From Planctomycetota bacterium (GTDB taxonomy: Bacteria > Planctomycetota > Phycisphaerae > UBA1845 > UTPLA1), in the NCBI GenBank assembly GCA_003576905.1, contig QEVG01000010.1, forward strand, positions 117,836-181,835: 64,000 nt of DNA, in the 5' to 3' direction. The notes beneath the pieces are model-generated. The model saw only the letters and a program-made list of their open reading frames with translations. It made no database searches and was not told the origin of the DNA. The position numbers were made by a program, and so were the translations under genes. This document shows, piece by piece, positions 10,180 to 18,414 of this stretch. Numbering within the stretch: position 1 is the stretch's first letter; each line of letters starts with the position of its first letter.

Positions 10180-10514
10180 TGCCGAATCCTTCGTCCGTCG
10201 AGCTTGGGCGATAATAGCATTGGGCCTCTCCCCGCGAAAGTGGACACTTTCATGCGAGACGACCAGCCCAAAAAGGCCTGATTGCCCCTATTCGCGCGGT
10301 TTCTCCCCAATGACCGTTTCGCATGGAAACTCAGAATCGCCTCAAGTGACACTGGCATTCCGCATGCCGCGGCGCGGGCATTCTCTTAAGCTGAATGGGA
10401 TTCTCTCAATTCGAATTGGGCCGATGGCTCTGTTTGGAGATTTGTCGTGAATGTGCCCCCCTCCGCTCAGCATCACTTCCGACCGGGGAATCTTGTTATG
10501 CATACCGCGGGAAC
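10180..10514. other. Intergenic region between efflux operon and PilT-like gene
   Basis: This stretch of about 335 bp holds no convincing gene. It contains the inverted repeat at 10236-10251 and the presumed efflux promoter. The part from 10270 to 10514 shows nothing further that I can support. Confidence 0.4.
10236..10251. promoter_or_regulatory. Perfect inverted repeat upstream of efflux operon (candidate operator)
   Basis: GAAAGTG-GA-CACTTTC is a perfect 7-bp inverted repeat 80 bp upstream of the adaptor start. On the minus strand a TATTAT hexamer lies between it and the gene (near 10210-10216), so the repeat would sit near the -35 region of an efflux promoter. Local repressors commonly bind such sites, but no regulator gene is adjacent. 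Confidence 0.35.
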
Positions 10515-11651
10515 TCAGGTGCGCTGCATTTCTTCCATGAACGCCTGCGGGTTGTTTGCCCACTTCTCGGCCTCCAGCGGGCTGATAACCCCGCGCCGGA
10601 CGAGAACAGCCAACGACCGCTCCAGCGTCGTCATCCTCTCTTCGGGCACGTCTTTGGTCCGCGTCTGAAGCTGAGAGTAAAGCTGCTCCACCTTGCCCAA
10701 ACGGATCAGGTTTGAAACCGCGTAAATGTTGTTGAGTATCTCCATCGCGACCACGCGCCCCTCGCCGGCTGCCTTCGGGATCAGCTTCTGCGAGATGATC
10801 GCACCCAGCCCCAGCGACAACTGACTCGCCACCTCGTCCTGCTGGCTTGGCGGAAACATGTCGAGTATGCGCGTCACCGTCCCTCGCGTATCCCGCGTGT
10901 GAAGCGTCGAAAAAACAAGGTGACCCGTTTCGGCGGCCGTCAGCGTCCACGACGCGGACTCCCGGTCCCGCATCTCGCCCACAAAGATGACGTCCGGATC
11001 TTCCCGGAGGCAGTCGCGGAGACCCCTCTCGAAGCTTGGAACATCGCGCCCCACCTCCCGCTGCGAGATAATTGCCGCCTTGCTCGCCAGCCGGTATTCG
11101 ACCGGATCCTCCAGGGTCATGATCCGGCAGGGCCGGGTCTGGGCGATCCGATCGATGAGAGAGGCAATCGTGGTAGACTTGCCCGCCCCCGTGATTCCCG
11201 TCACCAGGACCAGCCCGTGCTGGCGATTCACGATGTCGCGCCAGATATTGTTCGGAAAGCCGATCTCTTCAACCGGCAGCGGCGCCGACTCGAGCGCCCG
11301 GACCGCAATCGCCATGCCGTGCGTGTCGTGAAAAATATTGAGACGGAACTGAAGCTTGTCCGTAAAGCACGAGCTGTCGCATGAGCGGTGGTCGCGCAGC
11401 CGTTGAAGTTCCGGCGGGCTCAGAAGGCTCCCCGCGAGCGCCTCCGCTGTCGCCGCGTCGATCGGCGCTCCGCGCATGCGCTGAAGCTGCCCGTCCACGC
11501 GGTACACGGGGGGCACGCCCACCTTGATGTGCAGGTCGGATACGCGCATCCGCCCCAGCTGAAGGAAATAGTCCAGCAGGTCGCGCATGCTCAGCTTGCG
11601 CTGGGCGTCGACCTGGTACACCTTGTTGTCCAGCGCAGGATTACCCGTCAT
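10515..11651 (-). CDS. PilT-like type IV pilus retraction ATPase
   Basis: The 378-residue secretion ATPase is of the PilT/PilU type. It has an N-terminal PAS-like domain (LLDYFLQLGRMRVSDLHIKVG), Walker A GITGAGKSTT, an Asp box (IMTLEDPVEYRL), Walker B DPDVIFVGEMRD and a His box (GHLVFSTLHTRD). It would power pilus retraction at the inner-membrane base. The start at 11651 (MTGNPALDNKVYQ) is preferred, because the 39 residues upstream are low quality and would overlap the next gene. No other pilus genes are present, so it may act on pili encoded elsewhere. Confidence 0.9.
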   Translation of the reverse strand: MTGNPALDNKVYQVDAQRKLSMRDLLDYFLQLGRMRVSDLHIKVGVPPVYRVDGQLQRMRGAPIDAATAEALAGSLLSPPELQRLRDHRSCDSSCFTDKLQFRLNIFHDTHGMAIAVRALESAPLPVEEIGFPNNIWRDIVNRQHGLVLVTGITGAGKSTTIASLIDRIAQTRPCRIMTLEDPVEYRLASKAAIISQREVGRDVPSFERGLRDCLREDPDVIFVGEMRDRESASWTLTAAETGHLVFSTLHTRDTRGTVTRILDMFPPSQQDEVASQLSLGLGAIISQKLIPKAAGEGRVVAMEILNNIYAVSNLIRLGKVEQLYSQLQTRTKDVPEERMTTLERSLAVLVRRGVISPLEAEKWANNPQAFMEEMQRT

Positions 11652-11683
11652 CGCGTGCCTCGCACCCCCGGTTGCGGCCGGCG

Positions 11684-12046
11684 CTATGTGCCGACCCGCG
11701 ATCCGTCCTTGGCCCTTGCTGCACGATCCAACTCCGCCGCCTGGAGCGAATCCGACGGATCGTAACACATGTCACAGTATCTTCGCCCGTCAGACAGGAA
11801 ATAAACATCGTCGCAAACGCCATGGCACAATTCGCAGATTCCGTGCCCGCGGGGCGGAATCGGCCGGCCGTCCCTCGTTTCCCGTCGCGCCTTTCGATCC
11901 GCATCCGACCGGCGCCACCGGCGGTAGAAGAAACCCACGCGCACTCCCGTCCACGCTGCAATCAAAACCACCAATACGAGCAGGATGAAGAACGCGAGCA
12001 GAAACATCAGGCACGCGTTTACGGCGAAAAACTGGATGGGTGACAT
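11684..12046 (-). CDS. Small membrane protein with CxxC motifs
   Basis: The 120-residue protein has one N-terminal membrane helix (about residues 5-35, LLAFFILLVLVVLIAAW). A basic linker follows, then a soluble tail with CELCHGVCDDV and RRYCDMCYD, four cysteines spaced as two CxxC-like pairs that could bind zinc or act in redox. It lies 32 bp upstream of the PilT-like gene in the same direction and may be co-transcribed. I do not recognise a named family. Confidence 0.6.
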   Translation of the reverse strand: MSPIQFFAVNACLMFLLAFFILLVLVVLIAAWTGVRVGFFYRRWRRSDADRKARRETRDGRPIPPRGHGICELCHGVCDDVYFLSDGRRYCDMCYDPSDSLQAAELDRAARAKDGSRVGT

Positions 12047-12170
12047 CCCCGTTCCACGTCCTCTCCACGATCACCTCTATGGGATATACGGAACCATCCT
12101 CACCCGTACGCAGTACGCCAGGGCCAAGCAACCCCCCAGCCGGTACCTGGATCGTAGCGAACGGGCGGCA

Positions 12171-12698
12171 TCACGTCGCAAGGAGTTCGGTCACCATGTC
12201 CCGCAGACGGTGCTCCAGCAACGCACCCTCTTGGGGAACCGGCTGAAGCGCCATCAGCAGCCCGATCGTCGCGGTGATGTACCGCTGCTGCTTGGCGACC
12301 GACCACGTGGGCTTTTTCGACGAAAGGTTGTGAATGCGGTCGGCGATCTTCACAAGCTTCGCCCGGCCCGACATGCGCCGGGCCAGTTCGCGAAGCGATT
12401 CGTTCTTTTCCTCGAAGGAGGCCCCCTTGGCGTGCGGGTTCGTAAGCTCCTCCACGAGTCCGGCGATATCTTCCCCGAATGCGCGGACCAACTGCCCGGA
12501 CGTGACCGCCGTGTCCTCAAGCACGTCGTGCAGGTAGGCCGCCGCCAGAACCGTCTCGTCGTGGATCCCGTGCTCGCGGAGGATCTCAACCACCGCCTCG
12601 GGATGTGTCACATAGGGCACACCGTTGGCACGCTTCTGGCCGTCATGTGCCTCGGCCGCGAACTTCCGTGCCCGCGCTACCAACGAATTCTCATCCAT
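12171..12698 (-). CDS. HD-domain phosphohydrolase, RelA/SpoT-hydrolase-like
   Basis: The 175-residue single-domain protein has the metal-binding order seen in (p)ppGpp hydrolase domains. These are AHDGQKRANGVPYVTHP (first His), AAAYLHDVLEDT (HD pair) and KIADRIHNLS (final Asp). It resembles Mesh1/SpoT N-terminal domains and lacks a synthetase domain, so alarmone or nucleotide hydrolysis is likely (inference). The start at 12698 gives MDENSLVARARKFA, which fits the family N-terminus. Confidence 0.85.
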   Translation of the reverse strand: MDENSLVARARKFAAEAHDGQKRANGVPYVTHPEAVVEILREHGIHDETVLAAAYLHDVLEDTAVTSGQLVRAFGEDIAGLVEELTNPHAKGASFEEKNESLRELARRMSGRAKLVKIADRIHNLSSKKPTWSVAKQQRYITATIGLLMALQPVPQEGALLEHRLRDMVTELLAT

Positions 12699-12728
12699 GC
12701 GTTCCAAGCCCGGCGCCCTGGCGAACAC

Positions 12729-13159
12729 CTCCCTGTACGCCTCGGGTTAATCGGCCCGTTGCCGTTTCTATCGCAGATGCGCTGGTTTCGCAATAAAAAA
12801 CGTCGCGCCAAGCCGCTGCCGCCCAAACACCCGGCGGCACTCCGCTCTTCACTGACGCCTCCTTGTCTGGCGAAATGCAATCACCCGCCGCCTGTCGTCG
12901 TCCGAACAGCAGCCGCCATGTTTAAGCCCGGAGCCGACACGCCGCATCAGGATACACTCCCGACACACCCGTCGAGTACGCAAGCTCCCGATACCACGAC
13001 CCCGGCCCGACCGCGCACACCAACGCCCGCCCCGGTCCGGCCCGGCGCTACGTCCACGGTCCTCCCCGCGCGGTGACTCATATTTACCGCCGCCATTTCG
13101 CGAGTTAAAATCCCCCCGAATCGACCGGGCATCCGATCCTGCCCGATGCCCTGCCGCCT
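12729..13159. other. Intergenic region left of tRNA-Ser
   Basis: This region of about 430 bp has no supported gene. It would contain the tRNA promoter, but I see no convincing -35/-10 pair. Short open frames here have no family features. Confidence 0.4.
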
Positions 13160-13244
13160 GGAGAGGTGACCGAGTGGCTTAAGGTGGCGGTCTTGAAAAC
13201 CGCTGTGCCGAAAGGTACCGGGGGTTCGAATCCCTCCCTCTCCG
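13160..13244 (+). tRNA. tRNA-Ser (UGA anticodon)
   Basis: The 85-nt sequence folds as a class II tRNA. The acceptor GGAGAGG pairs with CCTCTCC, with G as the discriminator base. The anticodon loop CTTGAAA carries TGA, a long variable arm (tgtgccgaaaggtacc) is typical of serine, and the T loop is GTTCGAA. CCA is not encoded. The 3' 18 bases are the left attachment core of the island, and integration has preserved an intact gene. Confidence 0.95.
13227..13244 (+). repeat. Left attachment core (attL) in tRNA-Ser 3' end
   Basis: These 18 bases (CGAATCCCTCCCTCTCCG) are repeated exactly at 63983-64000. They cover the 3' half of the T arm and the acceptor strand, the usual target of tyrosine integrases. 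The integrase gene begins 18 bp beyond this repeat. Confidence 0.88.
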
Positions 13245-13262
13245 ATTCATTTTGCAGGCAGT

Positions 13263-14474
13263 TTACAAACTCTTGAAACTCTTTGACTTGCGAGAGTTTC
13301 TCGATTGTTGACTGCCCAGCTGCCCGCGGTGTGCGTCAACTGTTCCTCGTGTCCTTGCGTGTTCGCTCGGAGGCACCGCGTTGACGCCGGCGAGCGCGAG
13401 CATGGCGTGATGGCTGTCGTCGTCATGCAGGTGGTAATAGAGGTCGAGCATGTCCGATGACGAGTGGCCGAGCCACGCGAGCGCCTTCCGGTAGGCGACG
13501 TGATGATTAGCGCACAAACTCGCGAAGTGGTGGCGAAACGAGTGAAGCTTGAACGATTCCGGCTTCTCAAAGCCGCATGAGCCGCACAAGCTCTTCAGTC
13601 GCATCAGAAGGTCGCGAGCCCGAATCCTAGAAAAGACCATTCCGGCCTTTTTCGGCTCCTGGAGGTAGTCGGCGATCCGCGGGTGCACCGGCACGAAGCG
13701 CTCATCCTTGTCCTTGGTGGTTCCCCGCGAGCCCCCGCGCCGGATGTGAAGCATCGTCGGCCTGCCGTCTCGATATCGAATATCCTCCCAACGAATCTGC
13801 TCGACTTCGCCAATGCGAAGCCCGGCATAAGCCATCATGGCGAAGGCGAGCCGCTCTTCGCCCACCGCAGTCATGAGGAGCGCTTCGACCTGATCCGTGG
13901 TGAAGCAGGGTTGCGGGCTGGCCTTAGCCTTCGGCAGCGACACCGCTGCAAGGCGATAGTCGCGGGTAAGGTTCTGGCGCCACGCCCATTTGAAGGCCTG
14001 CTTGGTGAGGACAAGGATGCCATCGACGGTCTTCGGCGCGTAGTGCTGGTCGAAGAGCCATTTCCGAAATGCAAACAGATCGTCCGCCGAGAAGCGGCGG
14101 GCGAGGGCAATACCTTTTTCCGTGGCGTAGCGCTTCAACTTGTCGAGGTTCTCCTCGTACTTGATCACCGTCTTGGGAGCGACATCCTTGTTCTTAACCG
14201 ACTCGAAGTAGCGGTCAGCGAGCGTGACAATGTCGATCATCGGCTCGGGCTGGCGGTCCTGGCCATTCTCGACGCGCTGTTGGATTTCGAGGGCGAGGCG
14301 GCGGGCAAGGGCTCGATTGGAAGTTCGAAGCGTCTCGCACACCTGTTGGCCGTCGGCGTTCCGATACTCGGCCGCGTAGCGCCGGCCGACGCGTTGCTTG
14401 CCGTTTTCGTAGTGGACGCGGCGACCGATGGTGATCTGCGTGCCGTCCACGCGTTCACGTTCCACGAGCTTCAT
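13263..14474 (-). CDS. Tyrosine integrase of the island
   Basis: The 403-residue site-specific recombinase has an N-terminal SAM-like core-binding domain (about 75-180). The C-terminal catalytic domain has Arg in [14 protein letters not shown], Lys near [23 protein letters not shown] (HxxR) and [14 protein letters not shown] (second His and the nucleophilic Tyr). It would integrate and excise the element at the tRNA-Ser 3' end lying 18 bp beyond its stop codon. A strong AGGAGGT precedes the start at 14474. It is the last gene of a three-gene operon behind the excisionase-like and small Cys genes. Confidence 0.95.
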   Translation of the reverse strand: MKLVERERVDGTQITIGRRVHYENGKQRVGRRYAAEYRNADGQQVCETLRTSNRALARRLALEIQQRVENGQDRQPEPMIDIVTLADRYFESVKNKDVAPKTVIKYEENLDKLKRYATEKGIALARRFSADDLFAFRKWLFDQHYAPKTVDGILVLTKQAFKWAWRQNLTRDYRLAAVSLPKAKASPQPCFTTDQVEALLMTAVGEERLAFAMMAYAGLRIGEVEQIRWEDIRYRDGRPTMLHIRRGGSRGTTKDKDERFVPVHPRIADYLQEPKKAGMVFSRIRARDLLMRLKSLCGSCGFEKPESFKLHSFRHHFASLCANHHVAYRKALAWLGHSSSDMLDLYYHLHDDDSHHAMLALAGVNAVPPSEHARTRGTVDAHRGQLGSQQSRNSRKSKSFKSL

Positions 14475-14483
14475 GTGAACCTC

Positions 14484-14699
14484 CTACCGATTCTCCATGA
14501 GTGTAGACCTGCGACTCTTGGTTTTCTGCTTTCCATGGGTTTCGCGTTCGTTGCCGGAGGACGGAATCCAAGGCGGTGCGGCCTCCGTGTGCATGACCTC
14601 CTCTAAACCGCAACGGGGGCAGGCGGGCATCCGTCGAGGCGAAAACCACTTGGCCGTGCAGGTCCTGCACGCGGAGTAGACCATTCGCGACATGCTCAT
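14484..14699 (-). CDS. Small zinc-ribbon-like protein in integrase operon
   Basis: The 71-residue protein has two CxxC pairs (ACRTCTAKWF and ACPRCGLEEV) that would form a small zinc ribbon, with a basic tail. Its start overlaps the stop of the upstream excisionase-like gene (ATGA), indicating translational coupling. It ends 10 bp before the integrase start. The role is unknown, and DNA binding in the recombination complex is one possibility. Confidence 0.6.
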   Translation of the reverse strand: MSMSRMVYSACRTCTAKWFSPRRMPACPRCGLEEVMHTEAAPPWIPSSGNERETHGKQKTKSRRSTLMENR

Positions 14700-14905
14700 T
14701 GCATGAACTCCTGAACCAGCCGGTCACGCCAGAAGCGCAGCGGCTTGCCGCGCCGGACGGCGGCGGCATAGCGTCCCTCCGAGACATGCCGGTAAAGCGT
14801 CGAGAGCTTGAGCCGCAAGAGACCAGCGGCCTCCTGGGGCGTGAGGATGGCGGGGGTGGCTGACAAGGCAGTCTCGATTTCCGGCAGGGTGAGTTTTCGG
14901 TTCAT
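14696..14905 (-). CDS. Excisionase-like helix-turn-helix protein
   Basis: The 69-residue protein has a MerR/excisionase-type HTH: LTPQEAAGLLRLKLSTLYRHV followed by the wing-like RRGKPLRFWRDRLVQEFM. Such proteins bend DNA at attachment sites and favour excision, or act as AlpA-type activators. First gene of the operon with the zinc-ribbon protein and integrase. The operator at 14947-14964 lies 42 bp upstream. Confidence 0.82.
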   Translation of the reverse strand: MNRKLTLPEIETALSATPAILTPQEAAGLLRLKLSTLYRHVSEGRYAAAVRRGKPLRFWRDRLVQEFMQ

Positions 14906-14946
14906 GGTCAGCCGCCCTCGTTCATTCTCAACGAGCGTGTTCGATT

Positions 14947-14964
14947 GTTCGCTACTTAGCTAAC
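14947..14964. promoter_or_regulatory. Operator copy 1: GTTCGC-N6-GCTAAC upstream of excisionase operon
   Basis: GTTCGCTACTTAGCTAAC has the same two 6-bp half-sites and 6-bp spacing as the site at 16150. It lies between the ImmA gene stop and the excisionase start. The likely ligand is the XRE repressor encoded at 15765, tying excision to the repressor (inference). Confidence 0.6.
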
Positions 14965-14980
14965 AGCGCGCTCAAAAAAA

Positions 14981-15748
14981 TCATTCCTCCTGCCTCCCAC
15001 GTGGCTCCGGCGGACACACCACCGGTCTTCCATGGCGCACGCGCATCCAGGCCTGTTCCGGCGCCGTGGCTCGCTCGCGCAATGCATTCTCGAATCGAAT
15101 GGGCATGAATTCTCGCGTGGGCTGATTGATCAAGCGAAGGTCACGGCATCGAATGATGGCAGCCGTTTGGGAAACCCCAAACCGCCGCATGATCTGGGGC
15201 AGAAAAATCGTCCGCCAGAGCCATTCGGAGCGAACAGTTGGAATCATCAACTCGGTCAGGCAATAATCCACGTCGAGGGCCTCTTCGCGGCAGATCTCGA
15301 CAAGTTCGCGCTCCAGAACAGGTATCGGCATAAGGAATGCGGCGGCGAATCGGTCAGCCTGCCGTTCAAGCTGCGTTGCCTGGAGGCTCGGAAGTTCGAG
15401 GGTTTCGTGAAAGACCTCCGCGTGCCGGCGGTGAAGCAGCATGTGGCCCAATTCATGGGCACAGGTGAATCGGAAACACCCTTCGTGCGTGATCCGATCG
15501 GAGATCAGGATTTCCTGATCGCGGACAAAGGCGGCGCCGAGCACGGCTTCGCCAAGGTGCGACAAATCTGCAACTCCGAAGGAGATCCCCAGCGGATGTT
15601 CGATCCATCGGTCAATCGGGATGGGTGCCGGAATGGAAGCAAGCAAGAGGGCCTCCCGGCATCCTTGAAGGCAACGCCACGCAGCCCGATCGGTGCGAAG
15701 CAGGCCGGGCTTGGGTTCGAAAATAGTGCCGAACGGTTCGGCGGGCAT
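14981..15748 (-). CDS. ImmA/IrrE-type metallopeptidase
   Basis: The 255-residue zinc protease has the HExxH motif in CAHELGHMLLHRRHAE (mid-protein), a third ligand region ERQADRFAAAFLMP, and a C-terminal extension typical of ImmA/IrrE-like proteins. In ICEBs1 and related elements ImmA cleaves the XRE repressor to trigger excision after DNA damage. The repressor gene here lies directly upstream (16 bp). The start at 15748 has GGAG 7 bp upstream. The pair therefore likely forms the induction switch of this island. Confidence 0.85.
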   Translation of the reverse strand: MPAEPFGTIFEPKPGLLRTDRAAWRCLQGCREALLLASIPAPIPIDRWIEHPLGISFGVADLSHLGEAVLGAAFVRDQEILISDRITHEGCFRFTCAHELGHMLLHRRHAEVFHETLELPSLQATQLERQADRFAAAFLMPIPVLERELVEICREEALDVDYCLTELMIPTVRSEWLWRTIFLPQIMRRFGVSQTAAIIRCRDLRLINQPTREFMPIRFENALRERATAPEQAWMRVRHGRPVVCPPEPRGRQEE

Positions 15749-15764
15749 CGCATCGCTCCATCCA

Positions 15765-16133
15765 CTAGGTCTTCTTCCTGGACAACCGGTTTGCGTACTC
15801 GATGAGGTCATCCCACTGATTGGCCGAGAGCTTGCGGGCCTTTCGCAGCAACTCGGGAACCTTCTCCGCGGTCACCGGGTCCTGGGTTGCGATTTGTCCC
15901 ACGACGGTGTCGGCCCGGCTCCAGCCGGAACGAAGCTCAGCCTCGGGGATGTCGTAGTGCCGGCCGATGCGGATCAGGAGTTCCTCGGAAGGGGTTCGTC
16001 GGCCCTTCTCGATGTCCGTCAGGTGCGGCGGGGTGATGCCGAGCAGCTTGGCCATCTCCCGGAGGCCCTTCTTGACGACCTGCACGCGCTGTCGCCGCAA
16101 CACCTCGCCGATGGGCAGATTCCGTTGGGGCAC
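15765..16133 (-). CDS. XRE-family repressor of the island
   Basis: The 122-residue protein has an N-terminal HTH_3 domain (LREMAKLLGITPPHLTDIEK, GRRTPSEELLIRIGRHYDI) and a C-terminal helical tail. The GTG start at 16133 is chosen because GGAGG lies 6 bp upstream and the first HTH helix follows. The operator at 16150-16167 overlaps its promoter, so autoregulation is likely. Co-transcribed with the ImmA-like protease, its presumed antirepressor. Confidence 0.85.
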   Translation of the reverse strand: MPQRNLPIGEVLRRQRVQVVKKGLREMAKLLGITPPHLTDIEKGRRTPSEELLIRIGRHYDIPEAELRSGWSRADTVVGQIATQDPVTAEKVPELLRKARKLSANQWDDLIEYANRLSRKKT

Positions 16134-16149
16134 GCGAAGACCTCCAAGT

Positions 16150-16187
16150 GTTCGCTTATATGCTAACGCCCGTATCCGTAAAGTCAA
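16150..16187 (-). promoter_or_regulatory. Operator copy 2 and promoter of the XRE/ImmA operon
   Basis: On the plus strand 16150-16167 reads GTTCGCTTATATGCTAAC, matching the half-sites of operator copy 1. On the minus strand a TTGACT -35 element (about 16182-16187) precedes it and a -10 candidate (TAGCAT or TATAAG) lies within the operator. A bound repressor would block its own transcription. Confidence 0.55.
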
Positions 16188-16189
16188 GG

Positions 16190-16509
16190 GTGGGCGGCGA
16201 TCATCGCCGGGCAGGCTTGGCCGCCCCCGCTCTGTCGCCCGTTCGTGGAGGGGAAAAAGGGGGAGGGGGAGGCTCGGAACCGGCGGCGTGCGGGGGTTCC
16301 GAAGGAAGTCCGACCGATAGAGCGGAGCGGTCGGCCGGGAAATCGTTTGTCCCTTCGAGCGAGCACCGGAGCGGTCCCGACGGAGCGAGGGAGGCAGAGG
16401 CGTAGCATATCGAATAAGGGTAATCGGTACGTGTATGCCGGGGGAGACGCAGCCTTGGCGAATTCGCTAAGGTCGAGCCGGAAAACCCCGAAGCGTACGC
16501 TTCGTGCGG
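16190..16509. other. Intergenic region, no gene seen
   Basis: About 320 bp of GC- and purine-rich sequence between the regulator promoter and the lipoprotein gene. A palindrome-like GGCGAATTCGCT lies near 16460. I see no ribosome-binding site with a credible frame. Confidence 0.4.
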
Positions 16510-16896
16510 CTATTGACGAAATTCCTCTTCGATCATGTCTGCGAGCGCAGCGCCCGTCTCGAATTGGGATGACATCTCGTCTTCATCCATGCGAGTTTGC
16601 ATGCGGAAGCCCAGAAGCGTTCCAATCTGATTACAGTTCGCGGTGAGCAGGACCGCCGCGGCCCTCTGGCAAGAGTCATTGGTGCCGCCGTTATCTCGCA
16701 CTCTTTGGTAACAGGAATCCGAGCAAAGCCCGACGGCTGATTGCGCAAGAAAGCCGCAGTTGGCAGTCTTCGCGCAACCTGATTCGCAATAGCTGCGACA
16801 CAGCCCCAAGTCATCGCCACCGCCGCCGCCACCGCAGGCTTGAAAAAAGAGCGAGGCGCTGATGACGGCCGTTTTCTTGAATCTGAAATAGTCCAT
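16510..16896 (-). CDS. Small cysteine-rich lipoprotein-like protein
   Basis: The 128-residue protein has a short basic N-terminus, a hydrophobic stretch and a lipobox-like FFQAC followed by a glycine run. The rest contains about eight cysteines (CRSYCESGCAKTANC, CSDSCYQ) that could form disulfides in the periplasm. A GGAGGG motif lies 5 bp upstream of the chosen start at 16896. No named family recognised. It runs opposite to the intron-like RNA and is separated from it by about 300 bp. Confidence 0.6.
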   Translation of the reverse strand: MDYFRFKKTAVISASLFFQACGGGGGGDDLGLCRSYCESGCAKTANCGFLAQSAVGLCSDSCYQRVRDNGGTNDSCQRAAAVLLTANCNQIGTLLGFRMQTRMDEDEMSSQFETGAALADMIEEEFRQ

Positions 16897-17099
16897 GAGT
16901 CCCTCCAAATTGACATTTGCACAAGATTGCTTAGCACATCCCCCTGGGCAAGTCCACGTCGGCTGGGCGTGGCCAGTGAAGGCCGGATCGGAGTGGGATG
17001 TGGCAATTATCGTGACTCACGGATTGGGTTGCGCTATGGTGGCGCTCACGAAGCCCGGTGTGGGTTTCGGTTGTCGTCAGCGACGCTAACGCGAATCAG

Positions 17100-17195
17100 T
17101 TGATGCCATCATCGGAGCCAAACGTGCTCGGTAAACCTGGCTACCAACCAGGCTAAGAGGACGGAGTTCATCACCCGTCATACGTTTGGCCCGTA
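17100..17195 (+). ncRNA. Hairpin segment just upstream of domain V
   Basis: Contains CCTGG-ctaccaa-CCAGG and ends directly at domain V. In a permuted group II ribozyme this would be the 5' leader or remnant of domain IV. The boundaries are approximate and there is no ORF here. Confidence 0.35.
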
Positions 17196-17229
17196 GAGCC
17201 GGATGCCAAGAGATTGGCTCGTCCGGTTC
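17196..17229 (+). ncRNA. Group II intron domain V (catalytic hairpin)
   Basis: This is a canonical 34-nt domain V. A 9-bp lower stem (GAGCCGGAU with GUCCGGUUC) carries the catalytic triad AGC at 17197-17199. A 2-nt bulge (UC, 17219-17220) follows, then a 5-bp upper stem GCCAA/UUGGC closed by a GAGA (GNRA) tetraloop. Stem lengths, bulge size and loop class match bacterial group II introns. A domain VI-like hairpin follows. What is unusual is that the structured sequence that should precede it lies downstream instead. Confidence 0.85.
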
Positions 17230-17230
17230 G

Positions 17231-17258
17231 AGGGAGGCTGCTCAAAGTAATCCTCCTT
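17231..17258 (+). ncRNA. Group II intron domain VI-like hairpin
   Basis: A 7-bp stem AGGGAGG/CCUCCUU with a 14-nt A-rich loop (17238-17251) starts one base after domain V, the correct place and size for domain VI. Unpaired adenines at 17249-17250 are branch-point candidates. The 3' splice site would lie within the next few bases but cannot be fixed by eye. Confidence 0.65.
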
Positions 17259-17269
17259 GTGAGAGTAAT

Positions 17270-18380
17270 CTTGAGCTTCTATCCCATCGCACAAAGGTTC
17301 CTAAGTATTTCGGTTCCATAGCAATTCGGGCGACCGGGAAAAACCCGCTGCAGTTCGCAGTGGGCCGGGGCACTTGAAGCGGGTGAGGCGGCTATGCCGC
17401 GTAATCCCTCTGCGGGGTCCGGAGCAAACTCGCTCTTTCGGGCGAAACGGGTGCAAATCTCGTGAGCTTCGTTCAACGTAAGCCGACGCAGGGAGTTTGC
17501 ATGCGGTGACGCACGCAATCGGGGCCATGACACGCTCCGACGACGGGCCGAAAAAGCCCGCGACGAAAAGCTCAACTGTGAAAGGGCCGCTGTGGCCTTG
17601 TCGGTAAATCCAATTCGAGACGGTGCCGAACCGCGTTAGAAAGACCTTCGCTCGGAAACGGTAAGCCGAGCTTCTGTTTTCGTAGGCTGAAATCGTTCGC
17701 CAGTGGCGAGCGGAAAGTGCGGCGTGGCGGGAGCCATGCCGGCAGAGCGATTGGTCAAGCGACGTGACGAATTGGGTGACAAGTGTTTCTAACCGGGGAG
17801 GGGGAGCGGCTGCCGGAGTGATGTCCGGTGCCTGCGAAGTCGGGCAGGTGATTCAAAAGCCGTTCCCTGGGAGAGTGGCCCAAGTAGGAGGAGGCGGGAG
17901 CCTCGCAAAGATGCTGCAAGGCAGTGGCGTCCTTGTTCGTGCACTAACGGGTGGTGCCGGGTGCGATGCGACGACGAAAGGGCTGACGGGCGTTTCTGCC
18001 CCGATGGTTTGGTGTGCTGGTGGGAGAGGGGGACAAAATCCCCCTCTCTTTCGCTGGTTTCCCCGAGGGAAAGATTTGGCGGACGGAAGAGGACTCGGCG
18101 GGAGCCGAGCCGTCTCTTGTCAGCGGAGTGACGGCGGATAGGTGACGTGTAGTCACCTTCCGCCGGAGGTTTCAAAAGCGCAACGGCTATGAATTGCCGT
18201 TCTGCTATTGTTCGAAAACAGAGGCATGCGTCGCCGGATGCGACGCATGCCTGCGGTCGAAAGAGATGAGAGCGGAAGGATTTGACGGGACTCGCCGGTT
18301 TGGAGAGGCGAGGAACCTCCGGAGGATAAGCATGATGGTTCTTGATAGCGGATAAACGGGCTTTCGCGAGGTTGTGCCAG
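17270..18380 (+). ncRNA. Large structured RNA, probable permuted group II domains I-IV
   Basis: About 1.1 kb has no credible ORF but many strong hairpins. Examples are GAGAGGGGGA/TCCCCCTCTC (about 18025-18049), CTCGGC-GGGA-GCCGAG with a GNRA loop (about 18095-18110), GGCGGA-t-AGGTGAC/GTCACCT-TCCGCC (18133-18164) and a perfect 12-bp stem GGCATGCGTCGC/GCGACGCATGCC (18223-18251). The stretch near 17785 (gacaagtgtttctaaccgg) resembles part of domain I in Ll.ltrB-type introns. No second domain V was found downstream, so the order is V-VI then I-IV. The exact 5' splice site and exon-binding sites were not assigned. Confidence 0.55.
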
Positions 18381-18414
18381 AAACAATCTCGCTTCCAATT
18401 TTCGCGAGGCAGTC

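Noticed and set aside
16900..17190. Conventional group II intron with domains I-IV upstream of domain V
   Set aside because: Only about 300 bp separate domain V from the antisense lipoprotein gene, and no RT/maturase frame exists nearby.
18261..18340. Possible second domain V after the structured RNA
   Set aside because: Segments such as ggactcgccggtttggag do not form the 9-2-5-GNRA domain V hairpin, so a conventional intron order is not supported.
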